DNA of 37,307 nucleotides, from assembly GCA_018609825.1 (NCBI GenBank), contig JAHEOA010000032.1, positions 1 through 37,307 of the forward strand, read 5' to 3'. This DNA is from Candidatus Bipolaricaulota bacterium (GTDB lineage Bacteria; Bipolaricaulota; Bipolaricaulia; RBG-16-55-9). The notes below the pieces were generated by a model that was given only the letters and a program-made list of their open reading frames with translations, searched no databases and was not told the DNA's origin. A program made the translations under genes and the position numbers. Of this stretch, positions 31,777-37,307 are shown one piece after another; the stretch's first letter is position 1, and the number at the start of each line of letters is the position of its first letter.

Positions 31777-33207
31777 CTACTCGGAGGTCTCGGTCGTTTC
31801 CGTCACGGAGGGACCCGGATACGAGCCCGTCCGATCGTGGCGCATGGCACGGAGCGTCCTGATGAAGGCCTGACGGATGCGCTCGATGTCGCGCAGCGTC
31901 AGCGGGCTTTCGTTCAGCTGCCCGTCGTCGATCGGCCCCTGCATCACCTCGGTCACGAACTCGTCGAGCTTGGAGCCGTCCTTGAGGCTCTTGGTGGCCG
32001 CTTCGACGCCGTCGGCCAGCATGACAATGGCCGTCTCGGGCGTATCGGGATGCTCGGTGTTGTAGCGATAGTCGCCGATGGAGTCCTCGCTGGCTTTCCC
32101 TTCGCGCAGCGCCTTGAGGTAGAAGTAGCGAATGACGGCCGTGCCGTGGTGCTGGCGAATGAACCGAACGATGTCGTCGCGCAACCCGTACTCGCGGGCG
32201 AGCTCCTCCCCCTCTTTGACATGGGAGGTCAGGATCATCTTGCTCATGCTGGGCGAGATCTCGTCGTGCGGATTTTCACCCGCCTGCTGGTTCTCGATGA
32301 AGAACTCCGGGCGCCGCATCTTGCCGATGTCGTGGTAGTACCCGCCGACCTTGGCCAGCAAGGGATCGGCGCCGATCGCCTGGGCCGCGCTCTCGGCCAG
32401 ATCCGCCACGTTGAAGCTGTGATGGTACGTCCCCGGCGCGTGCTCCCGGAGAAGTTGGAGCAGGGGATTGGAGGGATTGAGCAGCTCCACAAGCCCCAAC
32501 GGGCTGGTCCGCTGGGTGATCATCTCCGCCAACGGCAGCCCGCCGAAGATGAGCAGCGCGCTGATCAGGCCGTTCAGGCCGGACCAGAGCAATCCCACGG
32601 GATCCATGGCCCCCGGCCCCGACACGGCCAACGCCGCTCCGGCATGGATGACGGCCCCGGCCAAGCCGATCTCGAGCCCGGCCAAGGGCAGGTCCGAGAG
32701 CCGACGCAGGTTGTGACAGCGGAAGACGGCGACCGCCCCGCTTCCGAAGGCGGCCAGTGTCGCGATCGGCTCGGGGTCTAGCCCCAAACCGACCCAGAGC
32801 GCCAACACGACGGTCAACGAAAAGGCCGCCTCGGCCCCGGCGAAGATCGCGGCCAGGCCGGCGCCCAGCGCCACGGGCACCAGATACGGCCCCATGGACA
32901 AGGGCACCAGGTAGGGGGCCAGCACGTCCGTGCCGCGGCCCAGCAACGCCACGATGACGAGCAGGCTGATCAGGAAGATCCGGAGGCGGCGCTGATGGAT
33001 CATCTCGGGGCGGCGAAGCTGCAGATACCCGGCCCAAAGGACGACGATCAGGCCGAGGATGACGGCATGGCCCACCCAGACGTGCCAGTCGAAGACCCGG
33101 AAAATGGGCTGGCCGGACAGGTCAATACGGAACGAGGCGAGCGCCACCAGCACCGGCACGGCAATGAGAATGTCGAGGCCCGTCCGTAGGGCCTCGCGGG
33201 TGCTCAT
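31777..33207 (-). CDS. Short PgpH-like HDIG membrane protein (candidate cyclic-di-AMP phosphodiesterase)
   Basis: This encodes 476 residues. About seven membrane segments fill residues 10-255. The cytosolic HD domain follows, with YHHSFNVADLAESAA, GGYYHDIGKMRRP, NPHDEISPSMSKMILTSHVKEG, IRQHHGTAVIRYFY and PETAIVMLADGVEAATKS. This motif order is that of the 7TM-HD family (PgpH/YqfF), which in Listeria degrades c-di-AMP. The large external 7TMR-HDED domain of PgpH is missing. I prefer the ATG at 33207; an ATG at 33261 would add an Arg-rich N-terminus overlapping phoH. It follows phoH, as in many bacteria. Activity is inferred from the motifs. Confidence 0.88.
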   Translation of the reverse strand: MSTREALRTGLDILIAVPVLVALASFRIDLSGQPIFRVFDWHVWVGHAVILGLIVVLWAGYLQLRRPEMIHQRRLRIFLISLLVIVALLGRGTDVLAPYLVPLSMGPYLVPVALGAGLAAIFAGAEAAFSLTVVLALWVGLGLDPEPIATLAAFGSGAVAVFRCHNLRRLSDLPLAGLEIGLAGAVIHAGAALAVSGPGAMDPVGLLWSGLNGLISALLIFGGLPLAEMITQRTSPLGLVELLNPSNPLLQLLREHAPGTYHHSFNVADLAESAAQAIGADPLLAKVGGYYHDIGKMRRPEFFIENQQAGENPHDEISPSMSKMILTSHVKEGEELAREYGLRDDIVRFIRQHHGTAVIRYFYLKALREGKASEDSIGDYRYNTEHPDTPETAIVMLADGVEAATKSLKDGSKLDEFVTEVMQGPIDDGQLNESPLTLRDIERIRQAFIRTLRAMRHDRTGSYPGPSVTETTETSE

Positions 33208-33232
33208 GTACGCGCCGCGGAGCTGGCGACCC

Positions 33233-34192
33233 TTACGACGTCTCCGCCTTCTCGTAGGCATCGATAATCTTCTTGACGAGTGGGTGTCGGACCACATCGC
33301 TCTTCTCCAGTTCGATGAAGACGATCTCCTCGATCGGCTCGAGGATCCGCTTCACCTGAACCAGGCCGGATGTGCCTTTTTGAAGGTCGATTTGGGTAAT
33401 GTCGCCGGTGACCACCACGCGCGAGTTGAGCCCCAACCGCGTCAGGAACATCTTCATTTGGCCCGGCGTCGTGTTCTGCGCCTCGTCGAGGATCACGAAG
33501 CTGTTGTTGAGCGTTCGCCCGCGCATGTAGGCCAGCGGCGCGATCTCGATGCGCCCGTTTGCGATATACGTATGGGCGTCTTCGGCGGGAATGAGGTCGA
33601 AGAGCGCGTCGTAGAGCGGTCGCAAGTAGGGCGTGACCTTCTCCTGGACGTCGCCGGGCAGGAAGCCGAGCTCCTCGCCCGCCTCCACCGCGGGCCGGGT
33701 CAGGATCAAGCGATTGACGTAGCCCTCGCGGAGGTGTTTGACGGCGTTCGCGACCGCCAGGTAGGTCTTGCCCGTGCCGCTGGGGCCGATGCCGAAGACG
33801 ATCTCGTGCTCGCGCATCGCCTCCAGATAGCGGGCCTGACCGCGCGTCTTGGCGCGCAGCGGCTCGCCCCAGTGCGTGTAGCCGATGACGTCGTCCAGCA
33901 CCTCGTCGACGTCCTCGTCGGAGCGAACCTGCTCGACCAGATACTCCACCTCGCCGAGATCCGGCACGTGGTCCTGACGGATCAGGTCCTGGAGCTTGTC
34001 GATGAGCTGGAGGACGCGGTCGACGTCGGCCTCGTCGCCCTGGATGATGAGGCGATCGCCGCGCGTGTTGGCTTTGACGTCGAAGCGATCGCGGATGGCC
34101 TTCAGGTTGCGGTTGAACGGGCCCAACAGCGCAGTCGCCTCGGCGATGTCGTCGAGGACGATCTCGCGCTCGACGCGCGTCGTGTTCGTCAC
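33233..34192 (-). CDS. phoH: PhoH family ATPase
   Basis: This encodes 319 residues. An N-terminal KH-like region (about 30-75, DRFDVKANTRGDRLIIQGDE) is followed by the PhoH ATPase domain. It has the Walker A motif GIGPSGTGKTYLAVANAV (about 134-151), LTRPAVEAGEELGFLPGD, the Walker B segment FVILDEAQNTTPGQMKMFLTR, VVTGDITQIDL and VRHPLVKKIIDAYE at the end. PhoH proteins are cytosolic P-loop ATPases linked to RNA metabolism. The start is a GTG at 34192, with AGGAGAGGGG ending 4 bases before it. It is upstream of and in the same direction as the HDIG gene, a common pairing. Confidence 0.94.
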   Translation of the reverse strand: MTNTTRVEREIVLDDIAEATALLGPFNRNLKAIRDRFDVKANTRGDRLIIQGDEADVDRVLQLIDKLQDLIRQDHVPDLGEVEYLVEQVRSDEDVDEVLDDVIGYTHWGEPLRAKTRGQARYLEAMREHEIVFGIGPSGTGKTYLAVANAVKHLREGYVNRLILTRPAVEAGEELGFLPGDVQEKVTPYLRPLYDALFDLIPAEDAHTYIANGRIEIAPLAYMRGRTLNNSFVILDEAQNTTPGQMKMFLTRLGLNSRVVVTGDITQIDLQKGTSGLVQVKRILEPIEEIVFIELEKSDVVRHPLVKKIIDAYEKAETS

Positions 34193-34234
34193 AGATCCCC
34201 TCTCCTCGTTGCCCTGCCCAGCATGGCGAGGGGA

Positions 34235-34263
34235 ATGGTAGTGAAGCCCCGGTCTCGGTGCAA
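34235..34263 (-). promoter_or_regulatory. Promoter of the phoH-HDIG operon
   Basis: TTGCAC (34263-34258), a 17-base spacer and TACCAT (34240-34235) lie about 40 bases upstream of the phoH GTG on the minus strand. Confidence 0.6.
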
Positions 34264-34397
34264 CGGAACGAATCACGATCTCGATGCCCCGTCCCACGAT
34301 CGCCCGTTCGAGGCCCAGGCCAGCGCCGGAACCGCGGTCCGCTCGATCCCGCAGCTGAGGGGACAGTGTCGTTCCGCAACGGACGGCCAGCGGCGTC

Positions 34398-34427
34398 TTG
34401 ACGCTCCATGGCGGGCGGCAGTAGACT
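34398..34427 (+). promoter_or_regulatory. Promoter of the LCP-rsfS operon
   Basis: TTGACG (34398-34403), an 18-base spacer and TAGACT (34422-34427) precede the LCP start by 26 bases. Between this and the divergent phoH promoter (34264-34397) I see nothing further. Confidence 0.65.
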
Positions 34428-34453
34428 CCCTCAGAAGGGAGAGGGGATTTACG

Positions 34454-35770
34454 GTGAGGAACAGGCTCTTCCTGTCCGTCATTGCGGTGGTGTTCGTCCT
34501 CGGCGCCCTGACCGTCTACTGGTGGTTCCAAGAGGGTCAGTCGGCCCGCGCGCTCGATCCGAACGGCGAGACCTCCTACGTGTTGTTGCTCGGCCTGGAC
34601 AGCTTCGGCGAGAACGAGCGCAGCGACACGATCATGGTCGCCAAGCTTGAGGCCGACGGGGTCAAGCTGCTGTCGATCCCGCGCGATTTGCGCGTGACGT
34701 TTCCCGACGGCACGACCCATAAGATCAACGCCGCCTACGCTCGCGGCGGCGCCGACCTCGTCCGCCAATTGGTGTCAGATCGACTGGATATTCCCCTCCA
34801 CTGGCACGTCGTGGCGGACTATTCCGGGTTCGTCGAGGTCATCGACGCGCTCGGCGGCGTGACGCTCAACGTGGCGCAGGCCATGCAGTACGAGGACACC
34901 GAACAGGATCTGGTCATCGACATTCCGGCCGGCGAGCAGACGCTCAGTGGCCAACAGGCTCTCAACTATTGGCGTTACCGCGATGCCTCCACGGGCCAGG
35001 ATATCGGCCGCATCGAGCGCCAGCACAAGTTCCTCAACGCCCTGGCCGAGAAGGCAGCTTCGATTCAGAACTTTGAGCAGGTTCGCTCGTTGGTGCAGAC
35101 CGCGCTGGAGAACGTCCGGACCAACATCGCGTTCGTGGACGCGGTGTCGTTAGCCCGGCGCTATCAGTCGCTGTCCCCCGAGGCCATCGCCACACGGACA
35201 TTGCCGGGCAACGCCCAAACCATCACCGAAGACGGCACCGAGATCAGCTATTACGTCGGCGATCCCATCGAGACGGCCGCACTGGTCGAGGAGTTCTTCA
35301 AGGGCAAGGACGTGCTCACCAACAGCGACGTCCGCGTCATCGTCCTGAACGGCCACCCGGACGAGAGCATCCGGCCGCTGCTGGCGACGCGAACGAGCCG
35401 CTACCTGAGCGACCAAGGGTTCCAGATCGTCGGACGCTGGAACGCGCCGCCCTACGACTACCAACGGAGCTATCTCATCAACGTGAGCGGCAACGACAGA
35501 AAGGCCCAACTCTTGGCCAACACCTTCAGCGACGCGCCCATGGAGACCGTGCCCCCGGAGGCATTCACATCGCTGACCCAGGACCGTTTCGGCGAGGATC
35601 GCCTGGAACGCATCCGGCGCGAGCTGATGACGCGGGCGATCCCCCCGGATGATCGCGGCATCGAGTTGCAGGAGGCCGACCTCGTCCTTATCCTGGGCGG
35701 CGGCTTTACGCTCGACCAAAACCCCGGCACGGACGCCGGTGCCGGCCAACAAGGTGACAACGACAATTAA
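34454..35770 (+). CDS. LytR-CpsA-Psr (LCP) family protein with LytR_C domain
   Basis: This encodes 438 residues. A single N-terminal membrane anchor (about 5-24) precedes the LCP domain (about 42-205). That domain has LLLGLDSFGENERSDTIMVAKL, the key LLSIPRDLRV (Arg/Asp residues that bind pyrophosphate), HKINAAYARGGADLV, LNYWRYRDASTGQDIGRIERQ and an FVEVIDALGGV segment. A LytR_C domain follows (about 315-385, VRVIVLNGHPDESIRPLLA). LCP enzymes transfer lipid-linked glycopolymers to peptidoglycan or another acceptor outside the cell. The start is a GTG at 34454 with GAGGGG 7 bases upstream. The end overlaps the rsfS start by 17 bases. Confidence 0.92.
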   Translation: MRNRLFLSVIAVVFVLGALTVYWWFQEGQSARALDPNGETSYVLLLGLDSFGENERSDTIMVAKLEADGVKLLSIPRDLRVTFPDGTTHKINAAYARGGADLVRQLVSDRLDIPLHWHVVADYSGFVEVIDALGGVTLNVAQAMQYEDTEQDLVIDIPAGEQTLSGQQALNYWRYRDASTGQDIGRIERQHKFLNALAEKAASIQNFEQVRSLVQTALENVRTNIAFVDAVSLARRYQSLSPEAIATRTLPGNAQTITEDGTEISYYVGDPIETAALVEEFFKGKDVLTNSDVRVIVLNGHPDESIRPLLATRTSRYLSDQGFQIVGRWNAPPYDYQRSYLINVSGNDRKAQLLANTFSDAPMETVPPEAFTSLTQDRFGEDRLERIRRELMTRAIPPDDRGIELQEADLVLILGGGFTLDQNPGTDAGAGQQGDNDN

Positions 35771-36113
35771 GCACACCGACGCCCAACCCCGCTCGATCGA
35801 GACGTTCGTCGAACGGCTCGTCCAACTCGTCGACCAGAAGAAGGGGCAGAACACCGTCGTCCTCGACGTCAGCGACGCCCCGCTGGTGATCGACAAGCTC
35901 CTCATCACCGAGGCCGACTCCGGCAAGCAACTCCGCGCCATCGCCGAACACCTCAAGGAGACGATCGACGCCCAGCCCTACGCCGTCGAGGGGCTGAATT
36001 CGCAGACCTGGGCGGTGCTCGACTTCGGCACGGTCGTCGTCCACATCTTCGAGCGCGAGGCCCGTGAGTTCTACGATCTCGACGGCCTGTGGGACTTGTC
36101 GAGCGACGCCTGA
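35754..36113 (+). CDS. rsfS: Ribosomal silencing factor RsfS
   Basis: This encodes 119 residues, normal for RsfS. It has VERLVQLVDQKKGQNTVVLD, then ITEADSGKQLRAIAEHLKETID, and YAVEGLNSQTWAVLDFGTVVVHIFEREAREFYDLDGLW. These are the conserved beta-strand and the VH-F--E-R-FY-LE-LW signature. RsfS binds L14 and blocks joining of the ribosomal subunits in poor nutrition. The start is the GTG at 35754, inside the LCP gene; the ribosome-binding site is poor, so coupled translation is likely. It is directly followed by the 23S rRNA promoters. Confidence 0.93.
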   Translation: MTTTIKHTDAQPRSIETFVERLVQLVDQKKGQNTVVLDVSDAPLVIDKLLITEADSGKQLRAIAEHLKETIDAQPYAVEGLNSQTWAVLDFGTVVVHIFEREAREFYDLDGLWDLSSDA

Positions 36114-36120
36114 GCGCCGC

Positions 36121-36149
36121 TTGACAGCCTCCGCCCCCCCTGATATACT
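36121..36149 (+). promoter_or_regulatory. 23S rRNA promoter P1
   Basis: TTGACA (36121-36126), a 17-base C-rich spacer and TATACT (36144-36149) form a near-perfect sigma-70 promoter, 8 bases after the rsfS stop codon. Confidence 0.85.
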
Positions 36150-36172
36150 CATCGTCCCGACCTGCAGCAGTC

Positions 36173-36201
36173 TTGACAGGGCCCAACGCGGCCGATAAAC
36201 T
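36173..36201 (+). promoter_or_regulatory. 23S rRNA promoter P2
   Basis: TTGACA (36173-36178), a 17-base spacer and TAAACT (36196-36201) form a second strong promoter 52 bases after P1. The leader that follows contains a hairpin, GCCCC-TGC-GGGGC (36217-36229) followed by GTTTGG, and CTTGAAAAGTGAATAG just before the mature rRNA. Tandem promoters are typical of rRNA operons. Confidence 0.85.
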
Positions 36202-36265
36202 GACCGGCTGCAGCATGCCCCTGCGGGGCGTTTGGTCCTTGAAAAGTGAATAGAGTGGAGTAATC

Positions 36266-37307
36266 GCGCAAGCTCAGTAAGGGCAGATGGGGGATGCCCA
36301 GGCAGCTGGAGGCGATGAAGGACGTGACAGGCTGCGATAAGCCTCGGGGAGCCGCCGAATAGGCTTTGATCCGGGGATGTCCGAATGGGGCAACCCACCG
36401 CGCTGAAGGCGCGGTATCACGGGCCGAACTGAGTAGGCCTGTGAGGCAAACCCGGGGAAGTGAAGCATCTCAGTACCCGGAGGAAGAGAAAGCAACCGCG
36501 ATTCCCCTAGTAGCGGTGAGCGAACGGGGATCCAGCCCAAACTCAAGGTGTGTAAGGCCACTCCCGTTGCTCCTTGAGGGTTGTAGGGCAGTGCCGTCCG
36601 TCGGTGTGGCGACGGAGGGGAGTTACCAAACGACGATATAGCCGAACCGCCTGCAAAGTCACTGGAATGGGCGACCGAAGAGGGTGACAGTCCCGTAGGC
36701 GAAATGTCGTCGTCTCCCTTGGCGTTGTTCCTGAGTATCATCGGACCCGAGAAATCCGGTGTGAATCCGGGAGGACCACCTCTCAAGGCTAAATACGACC
36801 AGCTGACCGATAGCAGATACAGTACCGCGAGGGAAAGGTGAAAAGGACCCCTGACGGGGAGTCAAAAGAGCCTGAAACCATCTGCCTACAGTCAGTGGGA
36901 GGGTCTCGGTTCGACTTCGGTCGGATCGACCTGACCACATGCTTTTTGCAGTACGATCCGGCGAGTCAATCTCGGTGGCAAGGTTAAGGCCCCTTTGGGC
37001 CGGAGCCGGAGCGAAAGCGAGTCTGAACAGGGCGACGAGTCACTGGGATTGGACCCGAAGCCAGGCGAACTAACCATGGCCAGGATGAACCTCGGGTGAC
37101 ACCGAGGGGAGGTCCGAACCCGTGGAGGAGGAAAACTCCTGGGATGAGCTGTGGTTAGCGGTGAAAAGCCAGACGGGTCCTGGGAATAGCTGGTTCTCTC
37201 CGAAATCGCTTTAGGGCGAGCCTCATGTTCGAAGCCGACGGGGGTAGAGCGACTGGATGGATGCGGCTATAGCCAATTCCAACCAAACTCCGAATACCGT
37301 CGGCGGA
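36266..37307 (+). rRNA. 23S ribosomal RNA, 5' portion (runs off the window)
   Basis: About 1.04 kb of the 5' part of 23S rRNA. Conserved blocks in order: GGATGCCCAGGCAG and GGCGATGAAGGACGTG near the 5' end; GATTCCCCTAGTAGCGGTGA; AGTACCGCGAGGGAAAGGTG; AGCCTGAAACC and CAGTGGGAG; TTTGCAGTACGATCCGGCGA; GAACTAACCATGGCCAGGAT; and AATAGCTGGTTCTCTCCGAA. By alignment of the GGATGCC block with E. coli, the mature 5' end is near 36266, give or take a few bases. Short ORFs here are not genes. There is no 16S rRNA or tRNA between rsfS and this gene; the 23S gene has its own tandem promoters. Confidence 0.97.

Noticed and set aside
33059..34453. In-frame upstream extension of the LCP protein by 465 codons
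   Set aside because: It is antisense to the HDIG and phoH genes. A GTG with a good ribosome-binding site and a promoter lie at 34398-34456, directly before the membrane anchor.
36274..37077. Several short ORFs inside the 23S rRNA region
   Set aside because: They are chance ORFs in a conserved rRNA sequence.
1..37307. CRISPR arrays, insertion sequences, prophage or integrase genes, tRNA genes
   Set aside because: No spaced short repeats, transposase or integrase motifs, or cloverleaf sequences were found by reading either strand.

Overview
This window is about 37.3 kb of high-GC bacterial chromosome. It is densely coding, with many 1-17 bp gene overlaps and no insertion sequence, phage gene, tRNA or CRISPR array that I can see. 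The lineage is uncertain. A secreted protein ending in a beta-barrel-type aromatic C-terminus, an apolipoprotein N-acyltransferase and a lipoprotein suggest an outer membrane. An Asp23/Gls24 protein, a LytR-CpsA-Psr protein and an HDIG membrane protein resembling PgpH are more typical of Terrabacteria. A 23S rRNA gene with its own promoters and no 16S upstream, plus some apparently leaderless transcripts, would fit Deinococcota-like or other deep-branching diderm phyla. This is inference, not identification.

Left part (1-6.3 kb): the end of a YVTN-type beta-propeller gene with a terminator; a ribbon-helix-helix/PIN toxin-antitoxin pair; a small predicted outer-membrane protein; two divergent cation:proton antiporters that both carry TrkA-like nucleotide-binding domains; and an Asp23/Gls24 protein.

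Histidine operon (6.3-13.0 kb, minus strand): hisG-hisD-hisC-hisH-hisA-hisB-hisF-hisIE, almost all overlapping. It is preceded by a strong promoter and a 28-codon leader ORF with four His codons among its last nine. The first His codons can pair with the ribosome-binding site and start of the same leader ORF. This looks like a histidine-sensing leader and is the regulatory highlight of the window.

Middle (13.0-23.2 kb): an SLC13-type permease with RCK_C domains and an NAD-dependent epimerase; a stand-alone Smr protein; a VOC protein, a small membrane protein, a methyltransferase and an M20 peptidase on the minus strand; a divergent SDR reductase and lnt; and a PKD/TolB-like lipoprotein whose 3' end overlaps lnt by 41 bp.

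Secreted-protein cluster (23.4-31.7 kb, plus strand): an ECF sigma factor; a single-pass membrane protein in the anti-sigma position with an outside CBM48 (glycogen-binding-like) domain; a helical secreted protein; a DUF4384-PKD-PKD protein; a secreted protein whose end resembles a subtilase propeptide; and a 1243-residue subtilisin-like protease with CARDB, DUF4384 and three PKD domains. The cluster ends in a strong intrinsic terminator. Two of the proteins share the same unrecognised C-terminal domain. I infer a regulated extracellular protease system that, as a set, I do not recognise as described.

Right part (31.7-37.3 kb): a short PgpH-like HDIG protein and phoH (minus strand), then an LCP-family protein and rsfS (plus strand), then two tandem consensus promoters and the 5' portion of a 23S rRNA gene that runs off the window.
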